From Aldrovandia affinis (Eukaryota; Chordata; Actinopteri; Notacanthiformes; Halosauridae), in the NCBI GenBank assembly GCA_029706075.1, contig JAINUG010000133.1:562501-626500 (forward strand): a DNA stretch of 64,000 nt. The letters run 5' to 3'. A model generated the notes under the pieces. That model made no database searches, was not told where the DNA came from, and saw nothing but the letters and a program-made list of their open reading frames with translations. How positions within the stretch are numbered: the first letter of the stretch is position 1; the number at the start of each line of letters is the position of its first letter. Positions 1 to 10,068 of the stretch are shown here, piece by piece. The position numbers and the translations under genes are program-made.

Positions 1-245
1 GTGAATTGAACTGCTCTTACCTCTATCATTATATGAAAGGCGTGCTAGCAAAGGAAACAAAGGCAAAAAGAAATTACTGTTTCCAGCGAGGGTGAAATGG
101 AGGCAGACTGATCGGCTTCAGTGATTGGCTGAGGACCGAGGCCGCCGCCCCTCTCTCCCGCCACTGATCTGGGAACAGCGTTCGGCTCGGTTTGGGGCCG
201 TGTCAGTCCCAGCTGCACTGACCTCGGTTCAGTGTACGGAGAAAT

Positions 246-639
246 AAAAATTAAAAAAATTTGTTCCAGATTTTTTTCTCCCAATTTAGCAGCCAATTAT
301 ACCCTCTATTTATTTTGATTTCCCCTCCCCTCACAAACTCATCGCCCGTCCTCCAGAACAAGCTCATTTCCCTGAGTCCGGCGACGATCCGCCTCCTCCG
401 AGACGGAACTCGCCCACCTAGATTCTAGAGACGCCCTTCACGCTTCTGGGCGAGTTTGTGCCGACCACCCTCCCCCCTCCACCTGGGGCGGACAGCCAAT
501 CGCCGCCCCCGATCGGGGCTTCCGGCCAGGGCTGGTCTGGCACAGTCGGGTTTAAAACCGCAACCGTGATAGGCAGCTCACACTCGCAAAACACCAGTCA
601 ATGCGAGTGCGTTAGACCGCTACACTATCCGAGGCCCCC
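246..639 (-). mobile_element. tRNA-derived SINE, family A, copy 1 (complete)
   Basis: Read on the minus strand it starts with a tRNA-like head (GCCTCGGATAGTGTAGCGGT, A-box-like) and a B-box-like part. A GC-rich body follows (GGCGGCGATTGGCTGTCC), then an AT-rich tail with CCAAATTGGGAGAAA-like sequence. It is flanked by target duplications AGTGTACGGAGAAAT (231-245) and AGTGTACAGAGAAAT (640-654), with one mismatch in 15. That is the mark of LINE-driven insertion. Confidence 0.85.
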
Positions 640-654
640 AGTGTACAGAGAAAT

Positions 655-1261
655 TGAGGTGTGACGGTTGGATATTCTGCACGTGAGGTCACAGCGACAG
701 CGTTTGCTACGCTGGACATCAGCTCTGGAGGCATGGCAACTTAATGAGCGCACTGAGGTTGGAGTTGACCAAGTTTGGGGATATGTTATTATGCGAGTGA
801 GCCTGAGAAGCAGTGATAATCCAGCGTTTGTGCGTTTGGGGGTGAAGGTAGGCGGGGAAAGCAGATGGTGCACAGGCCAATCGAAGGAGAGGGAGGAGAT
901 TCTGGCCTGCGAGCCGTGAGGAGACTGCTCTACTGTGAGCCAAAGCAGGCAGGCAGGCAGGGCACCGTATGAAAACAACCAACAACCAATCAGAGTCCAT
1001 CCTCCCTGTACGTGAAAATAAATGGACCAATCAAAATGATCCTTGGTTCCAGGGTGCCTTTATTTGTAAAGAACATTGTTTCACCTAAAATGCGGTCTGG
1101 AAATAATTTGGTTGGTCCATTTTTTTTTATTTTTTTTTTTTCTAAACAAAGTCAAAGCAACATTTCAGGTATATCACATGTTCGCTGTATGCAATACAGT
1201 TTAAAAAAGTATAATTTGAACTATTCCCCCCCCACCCCACCCACCCACCCCCCCCCCACCC
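655..1261. other. No gene seen; intron 4 unique sequence
   Basis: Unique intronic sequence with short poly-T and poly-C runs near 1120-1260. I see nothing coding. Confidence 0.6.
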
Positions 1262-1570
1262 CACACATAATTCCCCAATTTGTAATGCCCAATTGTAGCC
1301 TATTCGTCAGAGAGAGCGCAGACCATTGAAAATGCGTGCAGCCGCATGGATCTTCGCTCTGCGGCTGCGCAGCTGATCTGTGAGTCTTCGGACGGACACA
1401 CATCCCTGCGCAGCCCGAGCAGGCAGAGCTGCTCACACCTGACCAATCGGGAGTCACTGCTACCGCGCCACCGGAAACCCTGGCTCCCCGGGCAACGGCA
1501 CGGCCGATTACCCATCTCCCCACGGGGCTCCCGGTCACAGCCGGTACGTCGCGGTCAGGACACGGAAGCA
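1262..1570 (-). mobile_element. Repeat family F (CCCAATTTGGAATGCCC type), copy 1
   Basis: The start CCCCAATTTGTAATGCCCAA and the GC-rich body with CACGGGGCTCCCGGTCACAG resemble the copies near 48290 and 63183. It is probably another tRNA-related SINE family read in reverse. The evidence is sequence likeness within this window only. Confidence 0.45.
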
Positions 1571-1662
1571 GGCTGTCGCTGTGCAGCAGAAGAGAAGCGT
1601 TCTTCTGCCATTGAGCTGAACTGCAGCCTCAGTTAAGGGTGCAGAATTCAGAGCTTCACTCT

Positions 1663-1696
1663 GTGTGTGTGTGTGTGTGTCTCTGTGTGTGGGTGT

Positions 1697-1734
<38 letters not shown>

Positions 1735-1737
1735 CTG

Positions 1738-1780
<43 letters not shown>

Positions 1781-1786
1781 TGTGTA
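1663..1786. repeat. (GT)n microsatellite
   Basis: Two GT blocks broken by GTGCCTGCTG, in intron 4. Confidence 0.95.
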
Positions 1787-2005
1787 AATCCTGCATCCTG
1801 CATCCTGAATCCAGCCAGCTGTGAGAGCAGAATCACACAGTGTTTATTACTGTGTTTCACATGCTGCCAAAAAACACACACAGTTTTAAAAAGCTTTCCG
1901 ATTAAACTCTGACCATCACCGTGTCGTCATTCACTCCTGAATGGGAAACATTCTTACAGCGTGTGTGACATCTCAGCAGCATCGCAACAACGTGACACCT
2001 GAACA

Positions 2006-2006
<1 letters not shown>

Positions 2007-2042
<36 letters not shown>

Positions 2043-2193
2043 TCTGTGTGTGTGTGTGTGGGTGTGTGTCTGCATGTTTGTGGGTGTGTGGGTATGCGTG
2101 CGTGTGTGCGCGTGTGTGTGTCTCTGTGTGTGGGTGTGTGTGCGTGTGCGTGTGTGCACGTGTGTGTGTCTGTGTGTGTGTGTGTGTGTGTGT
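2007..2193. repeat. Imperfect (GT)n microsatellite
   Basis: GT repeat with TCT, GG and CG interruptions. Confidence 0.95.
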
Positions 2194-2477
2194 TGCACAA
2201 GAGCGTGTGATTCACTGGGCCGCTGGACCAAAACGATCTCAACCTTTAAAAATCTGAAACCTGCATTTCCACGCACCAGCCAATCAGGACGCCTGACACC
2301 AAGTGACCTCTGAATTAGTGGCAGTCGTAGCGGGGCGAGGGGGAATACGCTGAGCTCCAGCACTCTCATGTGAAAAGCACATTTGTAACATGCAGCTTGT
2401 GTTCAGGCTCCACATATAAACCAGAGAGGCTTTCCCCATGTGTGCCCGTCTGAAGGAGCCACTGCAGTCGAAAATCA

Positions 2478-2644
2478 CCGTTATTAAAATGATTAAATGG
2501 CATCATTAATTAGCACAACATTCTCGCGTGTAGGACCGCCGTCAATCACACCCTGTTCCCATGACGACGCCCTGCACTTCCCTCAATTGCAGGTCAAGTT
2601 TAATCGAGGACAATTTGCAATAAATGTACAATCTCCCTGCTGTT
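2478..2644. other. Candidate conserved non-coding element
   Basis: A unique, AT-rich block with several homeodomain-like TAATTA/ATTAAA cores (GATTAAATGGCATCATTAAT) and no repeat features, next to a CTCF-like core. It looks like a vertebrate enhancer, but this rests on composition only. Confidence 0.3.
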
Positions 2645-2656
2645 CCACCAGGGGGC
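2645..2656 (+). promoter_or_regulatory. CTCF-like core
   Basis: CCACCAGGGGGC matches the CTCF core CCASYAGRKGGC. It follows an AT-rich unique block and is not in a recognised repeat. Confidence 0.4.
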
Positions 2657-2722
2657 CGTACAAACGGACGAGCTAACGTGAGCTAATGCTAAGCTAAGCA
2701 ACGTGAGCGAAGGTTCCCATTG

Positions 2723-2800
2723 GGACCACATACAGTGAAAGACGTACGCATTCACCACCGTAAGTCGCTCTGGATAAAAGAGTCTGCTAAATGGCGTGTA
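2723..2800 (+). mobile_element. SINE family C, 3' part
   Basis: GGGACCACATACAGTGAAAG followed by GTAAGTCGCTCTGGATAAAA and TGCTAAATGGCG match the body and tail. The tRNA head is missing. Confidence 0.7.
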
Positions 2801-3117
2801 GTGTGTTCTGCTCCCGGATTAGGCGAGTGAATAATAATAATGAAATCACGGGACCCCAGACGGAGGGCCCCTCCCCCCACCTTCAGGAGGACAGAGGGGG
2901 GGACTGCAGGGTATTTAACAGCGGGGGGGCGACAGGAAGCCAGTTCTGCGTTCTCCACGCTTTGAGCGGCACAACGCCGGGAGGACGGCACACAGGAAGT
3001 GCAGCTCGTGGTTTCCGGTGAATTCCATCAGGAGGGTTTCTGCTGCGCCCGTCACAATGTGTCGTGCCACGCCTACCGTAATGCGGAATCGTAATGACGC
3101 TCGCGTATAAACTATCT

Positions 3118-3300
3118 GCTGAGCCCATCCTAAGGCCATGCCCATCCTAAGGCCACGCCCATCGTAACGCCACGCCCATCCTAAGGCCACGCCCATCGTA
3201 ACGCCACGCCCATCCTAAGGCCACGCCCATCGTGACACCACACCCATCGTAATGCCCATCCTAAGGCCACACCCATTGCAATGCCACGCCCACTCACGTC
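3118..3300. repeat. 17-bp minisatellite of GC-box-like units
   Basis: The unit CCACGCCCATCCTAAGG and the variant ATCGTAACG are repeated about ten times. CCACGCCC is a KLF/SP-type motif. Confidence 0.88.
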
Positions 3301-3348
3301 GGTGCGTTTACATCTGGACGTGTAAAAACGACCAGATGTCTCTTTTCC

Positions 3349-3396
3349 TGAGAGAGACAGAGAGAGAGAGAGAGAGACAGAGAGAGACAGAGAGAC

Positions 3397-3486
<90 letters not shown>
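3349..3486. repeat. (GA)n microsatellite
   Basis: GA repeat with GACAGA interruptions in its first part. Confidence 0.95.
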
Positions 3487-3487
<1 letters not shown>

Positions 3488-3489
3488 CG

Positions 3490-4600
3490 CGCGCGTGACT
3501 CATCTATCGGGAGAGACCTACGGGGGCGAGTTCTCACAACCGCACAGAACAGCCCAAACCCCTCAGCCTGTGGGCTGAAATGAGACGGGGCGGTGGAGGA
3601 GATTACAAGACAAACCCGGGGGGGGGACCAGATGGGGAGGAGCGGGTTCACTGTCAGAGGTCAAGCGGGGCCGGTGCTCTGACCACATGCATTATTGATG
3701 AAGCTCTGATGTGCCCCTGGCCTCGGTACAGCCGCACGAGAGAAGAGCAGCTGCATTATTTATCTGTACGCCTCTCTGCGTCCTCCACCGGGTCAAACGA
3801 CGAACGAGAGGAGAGATCCGAACACGCACCCTCCCCCCCCGCTCCGATCTCGAGAGGTCAGACCTTCTGCCGTCTCTCAGCCAAGCGCCACGGGGTTCTG
3901 GGGTCTCATGGGAGGCGCTGGGGCCTTGACCCAAACCCATACCCCCCCCCCCACCTCCCACTCAATGTGAGGAAATTTAAAACATTTCCAACCAGAACAG
4001 AATCGGTCGGTTACAAATCCATGTATAAACAGAGCATAACTACAGCACAATACAGAACAGCGCTGCGCAGGTAACACAACGCTTCACAGAAAAGAGGAAC
4101 ACACTCAAACTGGTGCCAGGTGCAAGGCAGGAGACAAACTAAGTGGGGAAATTAATAGTGCCCACGCACGCAATCAGCTCCCATATATCAGGGAATATTT
4201 ACTATGCCCAACGTCAAACAAATAAATTCTTTAGCGGAGCGCTCTGAGCAGCCATTACTGTCTGATGAAGATCACAATGCGTCAAAACGCCGCCTCCGTT
4301 CTTCCGCGCGATAAATAATCGCTGTTATCCTGCAGCGGCTTCAGTTCGCGGGTAGAGTTATATTTTTATGCTTCAAGCCGTCTTGTAAATGGAGGATTGT
4401 AATGTGTGCACAGCCTGGCGATGGCTCTCTTTAAACCTGGACTCAATCAATGAGCTAACTAACTAACGAAGGCATTTAATCAGGAGTCAAAGTTAAGGAC
4501 ATGCTGATTGAATGCTGGCTTGTGTCTCAGATGGGAAAGCCGCCCTGACCACATGGATTCAGAGCCATTTTACAAATAAAACACTACTGTATCGGGGGCT
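3490..4600. other. No gene seen; intron 4 unique sequence
   Basis: Unique intronic DNA with C-runs near 3831 and 3944. The AT-rich part 4080-4600 has no repeat signature and may include regulatory sequence, but nothing specific can be supported. Confidence 0.5.
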
Positions 4601-4602
4601 GA

Positions 4603-4892
4603 CTTAAAATGTTTTTTTTAAATTTATTTTTTATTTTTTATTCTTTCAGATTTTTTCCTGTTTTTCTCCCAATGTGGTAGCCAATTATACCCTTTCAGTG
4701 TACCCTCCCCCACGAGCCCGCCACTCGTCCTCAGGCCTGCTCTTCCCATACAGGGACGCTCACCCTCCCCCCTCCCTCTGGGCGGTCAGCCAATCGCCTC
4801 CTCCCAATGGGGCTCTCAGCCAGAGCCGGACTGGCACAGCTGGGCAACTTGTATTCCGGGTGAATGCTTTGACTGTTACGCCACCCGAGGCC
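4603..4892 (-). mobile_element. SINE family A, copy 2
   Basis: It has the same AT-rich tail (TTTTTCTCCCAATGTGGTAG) and GC body as the copy at 246-639. The tRNA-like end is degraded and closes with CACCCGAGGCC. It lies in intron 4. Confidence 0.75.
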
Positions 4893-5390
4893 TTCAAAAT
4901 AATTTTTTAACAGAAATCTGCAACTGATTATGTATTTTTGGGGAATGATGTCATTTACCTCTTATAGCCTACTGTGGGAGGAGTAACTCTCAGCTCCATA
5001 TCCTGTCGTAGTCCTGGCTGCGATATCTCAAGACCGCCAAAACGCACGATAACCGCAACGCACCGGCGCTCACGCACACGGACACACAACGCCACTGTGA
5101 CCGGGGACAGCAATACCCCTCAATCATTAAACAAGTCAAACAGCTACGCTTCCTGAAGGGCAGCAGTGCAGCACAGTACGGTACTGTCAGCCACTTCCTG
5201 TTGCTGGGGGCACGGAAACCATCCAATCAGAAGAGGGGATCAGGACAGACACCTCAGCTGTCTGTTACAACTACTCATATTAATATTCTTATAAAAGAGC
5301 AAAACAAGGTTCAACTTAACTTCAAGCGCCACTGCTGTTGGTAATAGCAAGACAGATTTTGTATCTGACCAACTATATAACGTCGGAGGG

Positions 5391-5755
5391 CGGCACGGTG
5401 GGGCAGTGGATAGCACTGTCGCCGCACAGCAAGAAGGTCCTGGGTTTGAATCCCAGCCGGGGGCCTTTCTGTGTGGAGTTTGCATGTTCTCCCCGTGTCC
5501 GCGTGGGTTTCCTCCGGGTTTCCTCCCACAGTCCAAAGACATGCACGTTTAATTTGAGAGTCTAAATTGCCCGTAGGTATGATTGTGTGAGTGAATGGTA
5601 TATGTGCCCTGTGATGGATTGGCAACCTGTCCAGGGTGTATTCCTGCCTCTCGCCCAATGCATGCTGGGATAGGCTCCAGCACCCCCGTGACCCTGACCA
5701 GGAATAAGAGGGTTAGATAATGAATGGATGGATAAATGAATGAGGATATAAGGCC
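5391..5755 (+). mobile_element. tRNA-derived SINE-like element, family E, complete
   Basis: It starts GGCGGCACGGTGGGGCAGTG (A-box-like), has the B-box GGGTTTGAATCCC, then the conserved body TGGAGTTTGCATGTTCTCCC and GGGTTTCCTCCGGG. It ends in a short (ATGGATGG)-type tail. This sequence type is very common in teleost genomes. I do not assign a library name. It lies in intron 4. Confidence 0.8.
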
Positions 5756-6859
5756 GATTCCCTCAGGTGCCTCCAGCTACTTGTTAGAAATATAACAGCT
5801 TTTCTTTTTTCAACTGTCAACTGTCTCATAATAACTAAAGAAAAACAGCAATAAGCTGCTGTGGATTGTTAAATAATTATAAACCAATTATAAACCAAGC
5901 GTCTCTTCCCCTTAATTAAGCCCAGCTGCCTCCCAAGAATTGATCGATTGCTTTGAGGTGATACTAATTAAAATGTGCCAATGGCCCTGCGTCGCCACCG
6001 CAGGCTGAACGAGGCTAGCTGCTCCGCTCCGCCTCTACGCAGGTACGACTGCGCTCTTCTGACACGCAGGTGAACAGTGACCAGACGTCTGTGTGCGGAG
6101 CTCTCTGCCCTGAAGGCACGCAGACAAACTGCCTTTTCAAGCCTCATCACTCCAACAGAATGGCTTATGAAAAGTTTTAAAAAATAAACAAAAAAAACAC
6201 ACACACAGAAAAGAGGTGAAGGCTACAGCGAGCTTGGCTGGAGACAGGCAGCTCCCGGCCAAACGGAAAGGCAGCCTTTCCCCGAGAGGAACCCAGGGGA
6301 AGCGTTTGGTCGGCCGACAGCAGAGCGCTTCCCCTTCGGCTCCATCTCAGGCGCTTCTTCCAGACGGCTTCTTTCCACAAAACTAAAACTAAAACAACCA
6401 CGGCCCTGATCTCAAACGATGAATGCGGCAAAAAGTTAGCTCCTGGTTTTCAGTGGATTTTCGGCAGAGCGCGAGCAGAGGGGGCAGGACCTGTCTGAGA
6501 CACGCTTGCAGGAGCAGAAAATAAAGAGGCTGCAGGCGCTCGTCTTTAAGCGCGGCGTCTGTGCGCCCGCGTGGGCCGGCGACCGAGTCCGCCTCTGTCC
6601 TGAGCGGGACAGGCAGCGCTAAATCACCACTGAGCACCTTTAGCACACGGTCACCTGCATTCATTTAGCGCCACGACTGATCTAACGATGCGATTAAGCG
6701 CTTGGGTGGGACAGAGCCACCGCGGGGTCTCCAACGCACCACGGCAGGGGCTGCCCGGCCCAGATCAGCGGTGAGCTCATCGAACGGAACCGGGTCTGAA
6801 CGCCAACGTTTCACAAATTGCCCCCTTCTCCTGAGACCGCTGCCCTTCGACCAGGCTGG
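5756..6859. other. No gene seen; intron 4 unique sequence
   Basis: Unique sequence. 5770-5960 is AT-rich (AATTAAGCCC, ATTGATCGATTG) and could be regulatory. 6200-6800 is more GC-rich with no splice-bounded coding segment. Confidence 0.5.
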
Positions 6860-6867
6860 GACGTGAC

Positions 6868-7950
6868 CAGAGTTTCCGTTATCCGGTAATTGCCGGTTTT
6901 TGACCGGGAAAATCTGTTGAAGTCCGACATATTTAAATCTCTCCGGTCATAATGTCCGGTGAAAATAATTCCCTCTAAGCACAATTTGAATTGTGTTAAA
7001 ACAGGCTAAAATTTAATTTCCACATATCCTTCTATTAAAAATGACGGACAAAATAATCGTTACATTTGTTTCATTATTGCGTCACTCTGATAAGCGCGCG
7101 CTCGGATTGAATGCCGTAGCCTGCCTGACCACCATCAGCGAAATCTATCCCTAGTGGGCCAAACTGGCCAAGGTAGCCTGCTTGATCCCCGTCTCCAGTG
7201 TGCCAGCAGAGAGGGTTCTCTGCAGAACCGAATCAAAACAGCGCAGCGAAGTCGCCTTGGGGAGGACAAGGTCGCAAGGTTTATGCGCATTGCAAGCTGT
7301 GGAGAGACACTTGGCACCTTTGATTTTAAGTGGGCAGCTGCACGCTTCACTGCTGCGAAAAGCGTAAGAAGTCAAATCATATAAGCCAGCAATAGGTTAT
7401 TTTATTGTTTGTTTTCAAATAGTTTTTATTCAGTTTTATTTTATCTGAGAAAAGGTCTGGAGGCGAACGTAAATTATTTGATTTCAAGTCGGCAGCAGCA
7501 CGCCGTAATTAAAATGTTATAAGCCAGATAGGCCTACATGTAGGCTAACTTTTTGTTTGTTTGCAAATAGTTTTTATTCTGTTTTATTTTATATGAGAAT
7601 ATGTAGGCCTAAAGCTGAAGGAAATTCTTTGTGTTTACCTGTTGCCCCAACGAACGTAGGCTAGCGTAATATTTATTTATTTATTTTTAAAATAGCGTTA
7701 TGCACGTGAGTCTATTGTGGGACTTATTTTATTTGGAATATAATGTATAAGCAAAAGTAGCCTACTTTTCAATAAAAATATTATAAATCGACATGCCTTG
7801 ATGATGTCATTCTTTATATAGCCTGCCTATCAATTGTTTTTAAGCTCAATAAACACAGATAATATTTGACCGAATTTCTCCGATTTGTCCGGGACATTGA
7901 AATCTTCAGGACACGTGGACCGGCACCAATTTTTTCTAACGGAAACTCTG
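6868..7950 (+). mobile_element. hAT-superfamily DNA transposon, complete but decayed (1,083 bp)
   Basis: Terminal inverted repeats CAGAGTTTCCGTTA (6868-6881) and TAACGGAAACTCTG (7937-7950) are perfect over 14 bp. They are flanked by a perfect 8-bp target duplication GACGTGAC at 6860-6867 and 7951-7958. CAG...CTG ends and 8-bp duplications are the hallmark of hAT elements. Inside is a remnant of the transposase C-terminus (separate entry). Most of the transposase gene is gone, so this is an internally deleted, non-autonomous copy. It lies in intron 4 of acvr2a. Confidence 0.92.
7150..7380 (+). pseudogene. hAT transposase C-terminal (dimerisation) domain remnant
   Basis: Two overlapping frames together show the hATC signature: IPVSSVPAERVL in one frame, then QNRIKTAQRSRLGEDKVAR with FMRIAS in another. 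The change of frame falls near 7217-7222. The conserved SS-P-ER and N-I--RR-L-L motifs of hAT dimerisation domains are therefore visible but broken. A stop at about 7152 and the frameshift show it cannot encode active transposase. Confidence 0.85.
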
Positions 7951-8129
7951 GACGTGACCCCACAGCAAGGCGGCGGACGTGGGCTCACGCGTTCTCGCAC
8001 AAACCCAGTGAGCCCTGAGCCCCATGGGACCAGGGACCGGGGTTATCACCACCACCACCACCATTGTGGGGGCCATTTTGTTTTGATTAATATACAGACA
8101 ACAGAAACATCCCAATAGAGCGCTGTGGG

Positions 8130-8312
8130 ATGGTGCAGGTGAGGCTGGTTTGGGGTTACACTACAGGTGAGGCCGGTTTGGGGTTACACTACAGGTGAGG
8201 CCGGTTTGGGGTTACACTACAGGTGAGGCCGGTTTGGGGTTACACTGCAGGTGAGGCTGGTTTGGGGTTACACTACAGGTGAGGCTGGTTTGGGGTTACA
8301 CTACAGGCGAGC
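8130..8312. repeat. 28-bp minisatellite next to exon 4 donor
   Basis: The unit AGGTGAGGCCGGTTTGGGG + TTACACTAC is repeated about 6.5 times. It ends less than 20 nt from the exon 4 splice donor, inside intron 4. Confidence 0.9.
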
Positions 8313-8329
8313 CGGGGGGGCACTCTTAC

Positions 8330-8484
8330 CTGGGTGGGCACCAGGACCGGGGGGTACGCCAGCTTGTGATGGCGGTACATCCAGAAGGAGAAGAGGACGA
8401 TGGCCGCGATGCCCATGATGGGCACCAGGGAGTAGAGCAGCGTGTTGAACAGAGGGGGCTCCTGCGTGAACGGGTTAGAGGTGG
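8330..8484 (-). CDS. acvr2a: acvr2a exon 4: stalk, transmembrane helix, juxtamembrane
   Basis: This exon encodes residues 125-176. The stalk (TTSNPFTQEPP) leads to a hydrophobic helix at about residues 139-161, ending in a tryptophan and tyrosine, with the basic stop-transfer YRHHK just after it. The exon ends with the juxtamembrane YPPVLVPTQ that precedes the kinase domain in ACVR2A. The acceptor is CGCACAG|CC and the donor is CCCAG|GTAAGAG, giving a phase-0 intron. By my reading almost every codon ends in G or C (about 48 of 51), well above exon 1. The exon is 155 bp, so its skipping would shift the frame and remove the membrane anchor. In the sense direction a CT-rich run and a (TG)86 tract lie upstream, and a 28-bp minisatellite begins about 20 nt after the donor. 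Confidence 0.96.
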
Positions 8485-8485
8485 C

Positions 8486-8610
8486 TGTGCGGGGAGAGAG
8501 AGGGGGAGAGAGGAAGAGAGAGAGAGAGGGAGAGGAAAGGGGGAGGGGGAGAGAGAGGGAGGGGGAGGTAGAGAGGGGAAAGGGGGAGAGAGAGAGACGG
8601 GTCAGTCCAT
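8486..8610. repeat. acvr2a: GA-rich tract (CT-rich in sense) before exon 4
   Basis: In the sense direction this is a CT-rich run of about 110 nt reaching the exon 4 acceptor, so it acts as an oversized polypyrimidine tract. Confidence 0.85.
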
Positions 8611-8716
8611 GTGTGAGGCAGATAAGACATTATGCTCTTTTGGAAGTGTACATAGAAAACACAAAAGAGTATATAAATAATCAAAAGTTTCACACACGCG
8701 CCCTCTCTCAGACACA

Positions 8717-8891
<175 letters not shown>

Positions 8892-9089
8892 CACCTTTAT
8901 CAGAACTCAAACAAGAGCACAGAGGGTTTACAGTGTTGTGCTCAATCTTATCAGCACATCTCTGAAAGAAACAGAAGCGCTGGCCTGGCCTGCCCTGGTT
9001 TCCTGTGCGCGCACACTTCCTGTGTGACAGCGTGAGAGAAGCCACGTCCCGCGGGATCGTTTGGGCACACGCTCCGTTTGTGCACACGG

Positions 9090-9895
9090 CCCTCTCTGCG
9101 CTTGTGAACACAGGCCCTCTCTGCGCTTGTGAACACAGGCCCTCTCTGCGCTTGTGAACACAGGCCCTCTCTGCGCTTGTGAACACAGGCCTCTCTGCGC
9201 TTGTGAACACAGGCCCTCTCTGCGCTTGTGCACACAGGCCTCTCTGCGCTTGTGAACACAGGCCCTCTCTGCGCTTGTGAACACGGGCCCTCTCTGCGCT
9301 TGTGAACACAGGCCCTCTCTGCGCTTGTGAACACAGGCCTCTCTCTGCGCTTGTGAACACAGGCCTCTCTCTACGCTTGTGAACACAGACCTCTCTGCGC
9401 TTGTGAACACGGCCTCTCTCTACGCTTGTGAACACAGACCTCTCTCTGCGCTTGTGAACACGGCCTCTCTCTACGCTTGTGAACACAGGCCTCTCTGCGC
9501 TTGTGAACACAGGCCCTCTCTGCGCTTGTGAACACAGGCCCTCTCTGCGCTTGTGAACACAGGCCCTCTCTGCGCTTGTGAACACGGCCTCTCTGCGCTT
9601 GTGAACACAGACCTCTCTCTGCACTTGTGAACACAGACCTCTCTCTGCACTTGTGAACACAGGCCTCTCTGCGCTTGTGAACACAGGCCTCTCTCTGCGC
9701 TTGTGAACACAGACCTCTCTGCGCTTGTGAACACAGGCCTCTCTCTGCGCTTGTGAACACAGGCCTCTCTGCGCTTGTGAACACAGGCCCTCTCTGCGCT
9801 TGTGAACACAGGCCTCTCTGCGCTTGTGCACACAGGCCTCTCTGCGCTTGTGAACACAGACCCTCTCTGCGCTTGTGAACACAGGCCTCTCTCTG
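9090..9895. repeat. 24-25-bp minisatellite, about 33 copies
   Basis: The unit is GAACACAGGCCCTCTCTGCG + CTTGT, with copies differing by CT insertions and A/G changes. It lies in intron 3. Open frames of hundreds of codons on the minus strand come only from this repetition. Confidence 0.95.
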
Positions 9896-9899
9896 CGGG

Positions 9900-10028
9900 C
9901 ACACACGCACACGCGCACAGGCACAGACACGCACGCACTCACATAATTGTTATGACACAGCTTTGACAGAATATTCCCCTAATAATGTTCACATTATATA
10001 TATCATAACACACACAATGCCCCGAACT

Positions 10029-10068
<40 letters not shown>

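Noticed and set aside
3580..4074. 164-codon open frame
   Set aside because: Composition and lack of motifs fit chance. It overlaps open frames on the other strand.
1..8329. acvr2a kinase exon 5 within intron 4
   Set aside because: I looked on the minus strand for the glycine-rich loop segment and other kinase motifs with splice sites and found none. It must lie outside the window.
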